In this document: positions 1 through 11,217 of the stretch, piece after piece
How positions within the stretch are numbered: the first letter of the stretch is position 1
How the letters are laid out: the number at the start of each line of letters is the position of its first letter
Source: Entrophospora sp. SA101
Taxonomy: Eukaryota; Glomeromycota; Glomeromycetes; Entrophosporales; Entrophosporaceae
NCBI GenBank assembly: GCA_958430865.1
Contig: CAUDNR010002868.1
Coordinates: 4,045 to 42,192 of the forward strand
Direction of reading: 5' to 3'
DNA length: 38,148 nucleotides
The notes under the pieces: generated by a model
The model's input: only the letters and a program-made list of their open reading frames with translations
What the model was told of the DNA's origin: nothing
Database searches by the model: none
Translations under genes and position numbers: made by a program

Positions 1-3000
1 ACTTGGTATGGAAAAATATGGGCTATACCATACCATACCATACATTCTGCAAGAGTTATACCATACTGAATCTCTCCTTACCAGTGATTCCCCCTACCCT
101 AAAACAAATAAACAAAGGATAAATTTGTTATTTATCAAAAAAAGAAATAAAGAAACTTTAAAGTATATAAAATATGATTGATTTTGGACTGAGATTGATG
201 TATCAAAAACATGCAACATTAAAAATCATTAAACTTTATACATTAAATAATATTGTTTTGAATAAATTCTTTGAAAACAATGCTGTTTAAATTGACTATT
301 ACTTGTGTGATCAATTCAATAAAGAAACAAATTCAATTATTTTGCAATAAAAGCTATTTGTTTGTTTATTTATTGTTGTTTTTTTGATTTTAGTATTAAT
401 GCATGGTTTCTATTTGTAATACAGTCAGAACTCGTTAAAACAAAGTCAATTTAAAAAACCTTAATAAAATCAGCTCATTGAGGTAAATTTGATAGGTAGA
501 TAATAAAACAACATCGGTTTATCAAAGCATTGTCTTAACAAGTTCTGAATGTACATTTTATTCAGTTTTATTCATTTTATTTGGTTTTATTTGTTTATTC
601 ATTATTCGTTTTATTCTCTTTATTCGTTTTATTTGCTTTTATTCATTTTAATTGCTTTAATTGCTTTAATTGCTTTATTTGTTTTATTCAGATTATGATA
701 TTATTTTAGCACAAAGAGCTTTAGAAATATTTAACCAATAATTTAATTACATTTAATTAAGCCAATAATTAATTAAAAAATAGTATTAATTTTAGAAGAA
801 TATCTGATAAATATCGGCACTTTCAACATTTATTAATAGGCTTTTAGAATATATGATAAAAATACTAAGAATATTATTAACTTATTGGTATGCCAATATC
901 TTTAAAGAATAATCATATTCTGATATTTACTGATATCCCATTACCCAATTTGACATCATTCAACCAATAAAGAGAGAACCAATAGATTATATATAAGCAA
1001 AGGACTCTAAATTAGCACAAAAGAATTTTAAATCATGCACAAACATAACAGCTTGATAGCTTGATTGACACAGTGGTGCAGCCTTGCAATTTTTTTATTA
1101 CATATTTTAAATACAATTAATCATATGTCTTTAATAAAACAAACATGACTTAGCTATTTAATCATTTCCTTCATTTTCTTGTATGTGAATGCCTCCATCC
1201 ATCAAATATTCATGATAGTCATGATTATTATTCAATACATTTGATATCATCATTAACATAACAAACAATTGCATCACCCAAGTAGTAATAATACCAAGGC
1301 TATGCAAAAATGAAACTTTTAATAATGTCTACCCAGATCTCTGGGATTCGCAAAATAAATTATTTTTCCTGATTATCAATTATGGATCCTTATGAATAAT
1401 AAATCTGATGTTGATTTCAGGTGTCAGATTTAATTAAAATTTCCTATCACAAACATGCAAATACCCTCTATAACCATGGGATTTTTTCCTATGGGTAAAG
1501 TCCATCACATGCTGGAAGGCTTTGGACAAAACATTCCCTATCTCCCTCTCAGACCAGATTGGTTGTTACCATATGTGCATTGATTGCTGATAAGAGTTGA
1601 CATTTGTGTGATGATTGCTTTGTGACATCCCAACCTGTAGAACAAAGTTGGTGTCTGCAACTCAGGAGATTGCAACTTGGGTTGTTGTTTTGGATTTTCC
1701 CTGAATTCAGAGTTTTGAGTCCTGAGTTAACAACCCTACCCCATTTAAATAACAAGTTCAGTTGGTCAAACAAAAATTAAAGAAAAACAGAGTATTTATG
1801 GGAATGTTTAATTTAAACAAAACATACCAAAATCCAAACCATTTTTCTTGTTGGCCATATTGCTGACAAAGATATATATAATCATGCAATAATTTTAATC
1901 TATACATACCCAAAATTATAAATTGATTAGTATCAAAAAAACAGAGCATTTGGGAAAATGATTATACAAACCTATTTTACAACTTTCCTCTTAACATCAG
2001 AGTCCAAATGCAATTTCAGAGCCATAAACCCTGCTCTGAATTGTAATTGGAATGAGTTGCAGATTCTCATTTCTTTGATGATCTGGATGTTTATGTGCAC
2101 CTAATATCACAACTCTTCAAAATGCTGCAGAGTTGCAACTTGGACACAGTGTCAGCCTTACCCTAGAGTAGGATCATTGCAGGCGACTTTTCAGCTAGTG
2201 TGCCAGCAGCCTTCTCTGGTCTGGGAAGATTAGTGAAAACATCATTGATGATTGATGCAGTCTTGATAAACTCCAGGGCCAAACATCCCTCCCCGGGAAT
2301 TTAACAGCATCATTGTATCATCGAGGGTGACTCGGTCAGATTAGCCTTATGTACATGAGGAATATGTGAGTATGACTGTAAAAGTAGCATGCATGCTTCA
2401 ACATCTATAAAATTTCCAATAATCAAACATTGCATATTTGAAATGTCTCTTCTATAACAGTCAGTTATGCTGCCTTTACATCTTGTGATTGTAATATTAT
2501 AATATTATTATTAATAATGATTATGAAAAGCAAAATACCAAACATTTTGATGAGATTCTTATACCCAGCAAGATCTGCTCCGCATTTTGATTTCAATTAA
2601 AATGTTTATAAACTAAATATATATATCAATACAAATAAAAAATAGTACCTAGTTAGTTATTAACATAACTTCTTTAGGAGATTCGCGTTTTGTCATCTTG
2701 GACTCTGTCAAAAAATAAATTGTTTCCAAGAAATAAAAAACCCAATTCGCGTCTGTCCCTCCTTCCCAAAAAAAAAATCACGTCAACAAAAAAAAACCAA
2801 ATCTTTGTGCAACACCAAGTGTAGAAAAAAAATAAATAAAAAAATTATGATCCTCCTTATTGGCTGGAATGTATTAGTTATTGAGAGCGCATTTGGAAGA
2901 CCAACTTCCAAATCTTCCAATGAAATACACACTGGCTAGATGTGCCACAAGAATCCAAACTTTTTTTCCATTCAACAAGATATTACTATAAATAATTTAT

Positions 3001-3119
3001 AATAATAATAATAACTAGATAAATAAATATACTATGGCACTGAATAATAAAAGTAAATTTGTTTTTTGATTATTATTATTATTCAAAGAAAATTTAAGCA
3101 CATAATTTTCACAAGGATA
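1..3119. other. Gene-poor AT-rich intergenic region
   Basis: No coding region is supported here. Short minus-strand open frames at 1549-1773 and 1758-1949 have no recognisable domain or splice partner. The first 60 bases carry a short tandem ACCAT/ATACC run. A small inverted-repeat element lies at 420-553, and a TTTTATTC/ATTCG low-complexity tract follows at about 551-695. The last few hundred bases are presumably the promoter and 5' leader of the gene starting at 3120, but no clear element could be assigned. Confidence 0.6.
420..553. mobile_element. MITE with pogo/Tc1-mariner-like ends
   Basis: A 130-bp non-coding element (422-551) is bounded by TA dinucleotides at 420-421 and 552-553. Its ends are inverted repeats: left CAGTCAGAACTCGTTAAAAC, right (reverse complement) CATTCAGAACTTGTTAAGAC. 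They match at about 20 of the first 24 positions. A TA target duplication and CAG-type ends followed by ACTCGTTA are typical of Tc1/mariner elements, especially the pogo/Tigger branch. The element is too small to encode a transposase, so it would be non-autonomous. The family assignment is inference. Confidence 0.6.
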
Positions 3120-4983
3120 ATGGATTCACCACCGACACCAACACCAACACCAATAAAACCACAAAACAAAATTAAAAATAACAAACAACAAAAACAACAA
3201 CGTTTATCAAGAAAAGAACAATTAAAAATTATTCCAACTTCTAAAGATAATAATCAGAACAACAATAATAGCCCGTCCCTCAGTTTTGTCGAAGAAGTTC
3301 CGAGCGTGGGAGAATTATGGAATATGTCAAAAAAAGAAAGGAAAAAGCTTGAAAAAAAAAATATCAAAGTTAAACCACCAGAACAACAACAATATGTTAT
3401 TAATGATAAGGATGTTAATAAATCATCTCTTGATGAATTAGCTAGTCTTGATGATGATGAAGAATTTCCAAGCGTGGAGGAATTATTGAATAGAGCTATT
3501 CCTCCAAAAAAGGAATGTGAAAAAAAGAATAACATTGTTGAACTATTAGACCAACAACAAGAACAGGAACAATCCGAACCTGAATTACCAGATTATGATG
3601 TTTTGAAAGATGAGACATTAAGCATTCCAGGTGAATTAGTGTTAGCCTACTCTTTAAGAAAATACTATCCAGCAAAAATCATTGGTTATCAGAAGGTAAG
3701 ACATTTATTTTATTTATTAGTAATTACTTGTTATTATTTTATTTATTTATTTAATTGTTGATGGCGTTTATTTGAATAATTTAAAATTCTATAATATTAA
3801 TTGTTATATTAAATAGCCTGGAAAGTACCATGTCCTCTTTTGTGATGGATCCAAGACAACACTTGGTAGAAATAAATTTTACACAATTTATGAAAAAGGA
3901 TTTGTGACTTGCAATGTAATTTTATAATTGAAGATTTTTATATTTTCATGTTAATATATATTTATATATATTTTTATCTTTATTAAAAAGTTGGGTGAAA
4001 TTGTAATGGAAAAAGAAGACCCTGATTATGAAGATCCGGAATTAATTGCTACAATTCTAGATCTCGAACCAACATTGTCTGATGTTCTATTAGGCAATGA
4101 TAAATTGGCATGGAGATATGATTATTTTGTTAAGGGAAAGAAAAAGCGTCAGTTATTAGCTTCTCGTGTTTCACAAGGACCATTCAACCAAAGTGAATTT
4201 GGTTTGATAGCAAAAGTTTTAAGACATATGTATGTGCCTGATGTTGCAAAAGCTATCGATAAGAAAGATAATATCGTTAAACCTTCGGAATTGATCATGT
4301 CTATTATGAAATTGGAAAATAAACAATATCGAGAAGAAGAAGAAGAACAAGAAGAAGAACAAGATAATCAACAGCAAAATAATCAACAAGAACTATCACT
4401 TTCATCACAACAACTCTCAACTCCTGTCTCAACTCCACATAAACACAACAACTTAACCGATGTTACCTCACGCAAAATTTTAAACCCACAACCAGAATCA
4501 TCACCGTCTCAACAGCTCACAACCTCTGTTTCCACTCCACGTAAGCGCAAACACTTACCTTCATTATTACATGATGTTACCCCAAACAAGCATTCACGCC
4601 AACAATCAGAAACGTCATCACCATCATTGGCCCAACCAACTGCTGCTGCTGCTGCTGCCTCTTCCTCTTCCTCACCTTCACCTTCACCTTCACCTTCATC
4701 ACCACCACCACTACCACCATTACCATTATCACCATCACCATCCTTATCCTCGTCATCATCCTCATTATTATATGATAAATTGAAACGCCCATTTTTTAAT
4801 TATTCATCTAATTTGCAACTTCGATTTGTAAATGATGTGTTAATACCTGAAACTATCATTAGATTGATCATGAAAGAAGATGGGTTAAGTTACAAGGAAG
4901 CTGATTATAAAATGACTGATGGATATGAAGATTTGAGATGGGTAGAGACTATTATGTCATCTAGAAGTTGCTTTAGTAAATAA
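3120..4983 (+). CDS. Tudor/PWWP-like domain protein (putative chromatin reader)
   Basis: Three exons: 3120-3695, 3817-3915, 3991-4983, with GT-AG introns in phase 0, giving about 555 aa. The ATG at 3120 (MDSPPTPTPTP) was chosen because the upstream in-frame extension has no ATG. Residues 1-165 are Asn/Gln/Lys-rich with two similar short motifs (VPSVGELWN, FPSVEELLN). Residues about 170-225, spanning the first intron junction, read ELVLAYSLRKYYPAKIIGYQ then KYHVLFCDGSKTTL. This has the small beta-barrel pattern of the Royal family (Tudor/PWWP) with several aromatics that could form a methyl-lysine cage. A globular stretch follows (WRYDYFVKGKKKRQLL), then a Gln/Ser/Pro-rich linker with a poly-Ala run, and a conserved-looking C-terminus (VLIPETIIRLIMKEDGLSYK). 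The nuclear chromatin role is inferred from the fold pattern only; I do not recognise a named orthologue. Confidence 0.65.
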
Positions 4984-7037
4984 TATAAAATGCAGGGTAT
5001 TATCATAGGCAATAATGTATTATTGTATTACTACAGGGGTATTTGGTAATTAATTAATAATGGTAATTTTGTGTAAAAGAAAATCACAAAAGATGGTGAA
5101 CGGTATTGATAGATTAAATAGAAAATTTTTAATTCTGTATATTAATATTAACTAACACACATACACATGTATATTATTATATTATGTATTGATAAAATAA
5201 ATTATATATATATATATTTAATACCAACAGTGTCATTTAGATAGAACAAACTACTCTTAAAGAGCACATAACAAATATCAACTTATTTTCGAATCCATTA
5301 ATATCCATTGATATGTTTTAATAAAATAGATTCATCTAAAAATATGAGTTAGTTGTTGATCTACCAATTTAACCAGTTCCCTCTGCCAAATGAATAACCA
5401 CTAATACTAATACCAGTTCCTTCCATTAATTCAACAGAAACGGCTCAAAATATATTGCTATATTAATATCCACGGCCTCAATATTTGAAAGTAGAATAGA
5501 TTTTAAACTCGATGTTTTGTTACAATCGGTTAAACTTGAATTATCAATAGTTTTACAAAAGATAATTATGTGTTAATAATACATGTGAAATCTATATAAT
5601 AATTTATATAGTAAACCAGTTTGTAATAAGATATTTTTTTTTTGTTTTTAACCAATTAGCAGTCAATTAATTGGTAATAGACTATACTTATTATTATTGA
5701 TTATGTTGGTCAAATACCAAATTACAATTACAATAAATAGTCAATTGGTTTTAATTTTAAATTAATCTAATTGTCTGTGAATAATTAATTAAACTCAAAA
5801 TTTTAAAAAAAAAGCGTTTGATAATCTATTGATTGATACTTCATGAATCAAAGTCTTCTTTATCTTTACACATATTACCATGGAAGGATTTTGCGCTTTT
5901 TAATAATTTACTATGAATCCACAAATGCAGAGATAAAAACAGTTCAGAGGGACCAAATAAGCAAATAAGCCTTTGCAAAGATAGTTGTCTTCATAACTCA
6001 CCAATAAAATCGGTTGATTACCTAAATGTTACCCGTCACTTATTCGTTGGAATTCATCGCAATTCACCTATTTGTTTGTGGTAGAAACTTTATTACGCAA
6101 AAGCTAATTATATTCAAATGAAAAGAGATATGCCATAATGTTTTTTAATAATAATCAAAGAAAAAATTTGACATATGGTTGGCCAAACTGCAATACACAC
6201 ACAGTGCTGGATACATGATTGGGAGCATTTTACCAGAGCTGTGGGAGTTCAGAAAATAATATACATTTTGTTTTGTAAGCTTCAGTGTTTAACATGTAAG
6301 ACAGAATGATATGTCAAGAGTGTCTGAAATGCTTATCCTGACTATTCGTTCTCAAATGGACTTTTATCTTTCTCCTTGTGTTTTGAAAAATTACCTTGCG
6401 TTTAAGTCAAACTATCAATTAGCAACATTTAAATTGAAAAAATAGCCATTATATATTGATTGGTTCGATATGACATTAAAATCATAACTGATTTACCTAC
6501 TACTACGAACAGACAGGACGGATTGGATTTTATTTTATGAAAATAAATAGGAATTACTTGCTTTATTGAAACTGTTAATTACAAAAAATGTATATTAGAA
6601 GAAGGATTTTGGTGGGAATAAAGTTCAATACAAGAATCTACAATATTTATACTTTGCCATATGAGTGTAGAAAAATGCAGTTCTTTTTTTCAAAACATCA
6701 CTTTCAGAGCTTCACGCGTTTCTACTGAAAAGCTCGCATATCATCAGCAACTTTAAAAATGCTCACATAGCTGATGATTTTTGTCTGAGCTCTGTAATTC
6801 ATAGGTTCACTGTTGTTACTCACAATAATTAAAAAATGACTTTTAACCATATGATCTATTAACATAAGAAGTTTAAATCTGGAGAACGACGATATCTTTT
6901 TAAGCGAAATACGATTTCCTTAACAATAAGATTCCAATAACATCAGTTTCTAAACAGATTTGATTTAATTAAATTTTAATTGCAATGTCAAATCGGTTAA
7001 GATGATCGATCCACTTTTGCACAATGCAATTTGTCCC

Positions 7038-7064
7038 TAATCCTGGTTAGGATATCCAGGATTA
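7038..7064. repeat. Perfect 9-bp hairpin
   Basis: TAATCCTGG at 7038-7046 pairs perfectly with CCAGGATTA at 7056-7064 around a 9-nt loop. It lies in gene-free DNA about 1 kb upstream of the mL40 gene. No U-tract or partner gene suggests a terminator. It may be the remnant of an inverted-repeat element. Confidence 0.4.
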
Positions 7065-7671
7065 TTCTTACACACAATTAATGTGCTCAATTACAAATAA
7101 CTAAAGTTATTGGTGTTCATAGGACATGGGTAAATAATTGACTTTTTCTGTTTTCATTTAGGAGACATCATCAAAATGGTTTCAATGATTTATTATTGGA
7201 CGGTTTACTTATTTGTATTGTTTTTACTGGATCATGAAAGTATTGAAAATAATATAAAAATAACAGGAGGTTTTATTTTTGAGTATTATTTTGATAATTA
7301 TGCAATAAACGAATTATTTAATCTGATAAACGCGTGCAAGTTTCACATTTTATTTTAATCATCTTGAGGAACAACACATTATGCAGCTGGCATTATGACA
7401 GGCTAATGTAAATTTTATAATCGTTGGGTGGCAACCCTTTGGTATTTTAGTTGATATTATTTTTTCCAGCCGGTTGATCTAGTCCTTTAAAGAATGCGAA
7501 CATCTGACAAATTGTCACCATCAAGCTTTTAAACAATGATGTGAGAATGGCCCTTGATCTTACTACAGCGATTCTTGAGGTTTGGAGTTGTTCTTCTTTT
7601 GATAATAATAATTCCTAATGAAAGATTCGTTACAACTAGATGAAGCAACGTATGCTTTCTATGATCTAAAT

Positions 7672-7827
7672 AGGGTTTTTATTCGTAATACTAATTCTTA
7701 TTCGAATTATTCGTAATAAAGTCAATCTTCGAATTATTAGTTTTATTCGAATAAACTTTCAATGTAACTCTAATACTCAAATAAAACGAATAATTCGAAT
7801 AAACCTTATTCAAATAGAAACCCTAGC
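7672..7827. mobile_element. ATTCG-rich TIR element (short copy)
   Basis: A 156-bp element begins AGGGTTTTTATTCGTAATAC and ends with the imperfect inverse (CAAATAGAAACCCTAGC). The inverted repeats continue inward through TTATTCGAATTATTCG on both sides. It is flanked by TCTAAAT at 7665-7671 and 7828-7834, or 7 of 8 bases if extended by one. That suggests an 8-bp target duplication of the hAT type. It carries no coding capacity. A much longer relative with the same subterminal sequence (ACTTTCAA[CT]GTAA) lies at 19801-20453. Confidence 0.6.
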
Positions 7828-8110
7828 TCTAAATTGTTTCGAAATTAAAGTTTATCGGATGAAAATTCTTATTGAAGATCCTTTTTGGGAAATCCGCAGT
7901 TGTATTATTATTATCTAAGTATACCCTCTCTAAATGCATATTCATGAGTGATAGTAAGTATTATGTTCTCAATGGGGCACACTTGGAGAGCTGTATGTAC
8001 AATTTTCCAGTAAAAGGAAAAATATCCATTTCTATATATAAAAAAATTTCTTTACTAAAAGGATCGCCAATTAAATTATCAATGCAACACGAATATCTTT
8101 AAAAAAAAAA

Positions 8111-8869
8111 ATGATAAAAAGAAATTTTCAAACTTTAATATTTAAAAAAAAGAAAAGTTCATTAATAATAATACCAACAATAAAAACATTACCAACAACA
8201 AATATTTCTTCACAAAATCGTAAATATGGAGCACAAAAATCTTCAAAAAAGACTGACACAAATAAAAAGTCAAGTAGTAGCAGCAACACAAAAACCACTA
8301 GTAGTGGAGCTGGTGGAAGTATGATACCAGGCTCACAACAATTCCATATAACAGATAAAAGGTATGAAGTAATTAAACAAATACTTTACGAAACCGAGAA
8401 ACCAGACTTGTCATCATTAACACAAGAAGATTTGGAAAGACATGAAACGATAGAACGAGCATGGAAATTATTTTGTAGACATCAAAAAGAACAAAAAGAG
8501 CTTGAATTAGCAAGAAAATATAGAATGTTAAATGAGGCGAATATTGAATTAGAAAAGGTAGATGAACGATTATTTAAAGAAGCTCAGCTTAATAATTCAA
8601 AAATATTGTTTCCTGGAAAAATGAAAATTCCTACAGAAACACCACCTTTAGATGGATGGAATTATAATTATACTAAACCTATTACTACTACAATAGTGAA
8701 TAAGGATAATGAAGTGGTTGATGAGGTAGATGGTGATGACAATGATGACGATGACGATGACGATGACGATGATGGTGGTGATGGTGATGGTGATGGTGGT
8801 GGTGATGATTATGATGATGGTGATGATGGTAATGTGGAAAATAATGTTGACAGTAGTAATAAACAATAG
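8111..8869 (+). CDS. MRPL28: Mitochondrial large ribosomal subunit protein mL40 (MRPL28 family)
   Basis: Single exon, 252 aa, starting at an ATG directly after an A-run. It is a predicted component of the mitochondrial large ribosomal subunit. The first 45 residues are Lys/Arg-rich with no acidic residues, as in a mitochondrial presequence. Residues about 80-175 carry the family core: RYEVIKQILYET, then HETIERAWKLFCRHQKEQKE, then ARKYRMLNEANIELEKVDER. These match my recollection of the fungal MRP-L28/mL40 domain (the HETI.RAWKL motif is characteristic). Yeast and human relatives are roughly 160-210 aa. The excess here is a C-terminal tail of about 45 residues (from about residue 205) made almost only of Asp and Gly, encoded by a GAT/GGT microsatellite (about 8731-8829). 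Such an acidic tail is odd for an rRNA-binding protein. Confident on family; in vivo translation of the tail is unproven. Confidence 0.85.
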   Translation: MIKRNFQTLIFKKKKSSLIIIPTIKTLPTTNISSQNRKYGAQKSSKKTDTNKKSSSSSNTKTTSSGAGGSMIPGSQQFHITDKRYEVIKQILYETEKPDLSSLTQEDLERHETIERAWKLFCRHQKEQKELELARKYRMLNEANIELEKVDERLFKEAQLNNSKILFPGKMKIPTETPPLDGWNYNYTKPITTTIVNKDNEVVDEVDGDDNDDDDDDDDDDGGDGDGDGGGDDYDDGDDGNVENNVDSSNKQ

Positions 8870-10420
8870 ATGAAAATTAAAATTTTCCGCCCAAAATTTT
8901 TGTGACTTCTTTCTTCATCTGGACTGGACAATTGATTGAATAAAACTTTCATTTCATTTCTTCTGGTGGATGGGATTAAGAGGATCTAAATTTGGTTTTA
9001 AGTTCAGAAGAAATTTAACCCTTTTTAGATTATGAAATTGAACAAAGATGCTATTTCCTCCCATAAAATGGTTTATAATAATAATATTGTTAATATTACT
9101 ATAAAAAAGTTTTTTAAAAATTCAAAAAATTCAAATTTACCCAATGAAAATTTAAGCATATGTCACATGATCACCAGTTTGTTATTAATATCTTTATAAT
9201 ATTATTAGTCAGTGATTGAAATAAACAAAATATGAATACATTTCTTCAGAATTAGCAGAATCCATTATCACTAAAAAAGAAATATTTAATTAATCATTAA
9301 GTTATTTATGTTTTAAAATTAAATAATCTCTTCAGAATTAGCAGAATCCATTATCACTAAAAAAGAAATATTTAATTAATCATTGTTATCTATGTTTTCA
9401 AATTAAATAATCTCTCACTCAATTTCATTATCTTTTAGTTTTTTTTTGTTTGTCTGCACAGAAATTTTAACAATATCAACATTGTTTAAGTGCTGGGTTC
9501 TTTCTCATTTTTAATATTTATTAGGAAAAGAGATATTTTGTGATTTAATTTTCGCGAATGAATTAATATTTTACTTCATAATTTGGGCTGGCATTAAACA
9601 AAATTGGCCAGAATTATAAGAGGGCCAATTTCAAAATTTTTATAACACAACATCAAACTTTTAATTTGACATACTCTTGTTGCACTGAACTTATTTAACA
9701 ATTCCAACGTAGCTTGATTGCTTTTAATTAGAATAATCAATTTATGTCGTTTTTTTTCAAAAGTTACATGAAAATTTAACATGTCGATTTTAAGACCAAT
9801 TATTTTGGATGTGTTACTGTGACATGCACTGTACAAATTAGTAGTAGTAGGTGTTTTCCGCATTAAAGTGCTAATGTAAGTAAGGGCTTAGACAAAATAA
9901 TATCCTCATTTTCTTATAAGGTCACATGATATTTCGAATTTAAAATCGAAATTCAAAATCGAAAATCGAAATTCAATTATAGTAATAACATTAGTATTTA
10001 GTGTTAGTATTAGTATTAGTATTAGTATATTATTATTATTATTGAAACGCAAGGATCAATTATTTCATGTATGTCATTTAATATTAATTATTAATCTGGC
10101 ATTTGTGGCAATTTATTGTTACTAATTTAGAAAGATCAACAAATTTAAATAAAAGCAATAAAATAATTTACAATTATAAATTATATTCAATTTATTAATT
10201 AAATTATTTCTCAATGAAATTTTATTAGAGGGTAAAAATTTGGTAGTAAACCTCATAATTAGACTTTTTTTAAACTTATTTATTTATTTAATAATTAATA
10301 TTTCAACATATATATTTGTAGATTCATTCACCCTTAATATTATTACAAATCTTACATAAATTATATCAATAATTATATTAATATTATATTAATATTTTAG
10401 TAATTATTATAGATTTAAAA
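8870..10420. other. Intergenic region with tandem duplication and microsatellites
   Basis: No supported gene; the minus-strand frame at 9594-9863 has no recognisable domain. The stretch holds an 86-bp tandem duplication (9244-9413), a TCGAAATT-type AT-rich simple repeat (about 9934-9977) and an ATTAGT microsatellite (about 9990-10030). The last 100 bases are probably the 5' leader of the SH3 gene. Confidence 0.55.
9244..9413. repeat. Two-copy 86-bp tandem duplication
   Basis: Copy 1 (9244-9329) and copy 2 (9330-9413) both begin CTTCAGAATTAGCAGAATCC and end AAATTAAATAATCT. They are identical over about the first 55 bases and differ by a small deletion and a few substitutions near the end. It is non-coding, a simple local duplication downstream of mL40. 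Confidence 0.8.
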
Positions 10421-11217
10421 ATGAATTCATTCATCGAAACAAATAATAATAATAATAATAATTTAAATTTAAATAATTTAAATTTAAAATCTATCAATTC
10501 AGAATCAATAAAATTACAAAATAATGATAAAGAGAATAAAGAGAATCAGAATGATGATAATGACATATTAAAAGATGGTAGTGACATAAATCAACAAAAA
10601 TTAAATGATGAATCAAATCAGGATTTGGTAATAATAATAGTCTCTTTACAGTTTCACTAATAATTTTCATAAAATATAAAATATTGAATTATTTAAATTA
10701 TTTATTTCAGATTCTAATAAAAATAAGAGATTTTGCTTTTCCAATAGAAGATCTAAGACATTGGGGACAAAATCTGATTGCATCATCAGATGATGATAGT
10801 AATGGTGGTGATGATGATTATTACGATTATGACAATAATGATGATGATTATATTATAGATTATGATAACAATATTAATAATATTTATGCTAATAGTCATA
10901 ATAATAATAGTAGTAATAATAAAAATCACACCAATAAAAAAGATGATGGCAAATATAAAAATAAGAAAGCTTGTGCATTATATGATTTCCTGGCAGAGAA
11001 TACATCAGAATTGAGTTTTCAAGAAGGTGATATATTAACAATAAATTATCGACAATGTGTTGGGTGGTTAGTAGCTGAGCTTGATGGTAAGGTTGGTTTA
11101 ATACCTGAAAATTATGTCGCTATATCATCATCTGATGGTGATGATGGTTATTTGGATGATGATGAAAAAAAATATGAATATGAATATAATAATTGGATTA
11201 ATAATCAGGATAAATAA
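10421..11217 (+). CDS. SH3-domain adaptor, Nbp2/Skb5-like
   Basis: Two exons, 10421-10627 and 10711-11217, joined in phase 0 by a GT-AG intron ending TTATTTCAG, giving about 237 aa. The N-terminal 70 residues are Asn-rich. The second exon opens with IRDFAFPIEDLRHWG, which resembles the RDFAYP...HxG box in front of the SH3 domain in fungal Nbp2/Skb5 proteins. An Asp/Asn-rich insert follows, then a complete SH3 domain at about residues 160-212: ALYDF, ELSFQEGDIL, GWLVAELDGKVGLIPENYV. The ALYDF box, acidic RT loop, GW and PxxYV residues are all present. Known Nbp2/Skb5 proteins are adaptors tethering phosphatases or PAK kinases to MAPK pathways (HOG and cell-wall integrity) at the cortex. The SH3 call is firm; orthology to Nbp2/Skb5 rests on one short box plus domain order. 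Confidence 0.8.

Larger units (their letters stand above)
4984..8110. other. Long intergenic region with small repeats
   Basis: About 3.1 kb without a supported gene. The open frames at 7176-7358 and 7872-8102 are AT-rich and lack recognisable domains. The region contains a perfect hairpin at 7038-7064, a looser inverted repeat at about 6703-6795 (stem ATCATCAGC/GCTGATGAT) and a TIR element at 7672-7827. The rest is AT-rich DNA in which I see no RNA gene. Confidence 0.55.

Noticed and set aside
1549..1949. Two overlapping minus-strand open frames (74 and 63 codons)
   Set aside because: No recognisable domain, no splice partners, and composition like the surrounding non-coding DNA.
4571..4792. 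His/Leu-rich and Val/Met/Lys-rich frames overlapping exon 3 of the Tudor-like gene
   Set aside because: Out-of-frame translations of a Ser/Pro trinucleotide repeat within a supported exon.
6660..6800. Possible structured RNA or MITE around ATCATCAGC/GCTGATGAT
   Set aside because: One 9-bp stem plus a loose second pairing; no conserved RNA features and no target duplication.
7176..7358. 60-codon plus-strand frame starting with ATG
   Set aside because: AT-rich chance frame with no domain or flanking exon; hydrophobicity reflects T-rich codons.
7872..8102. 76-codon plus-strand frame just before mL40
   Set aside because: Begins at TTG, not ATG; no domain; ends right before the mL40 start and looks like leader DNA.
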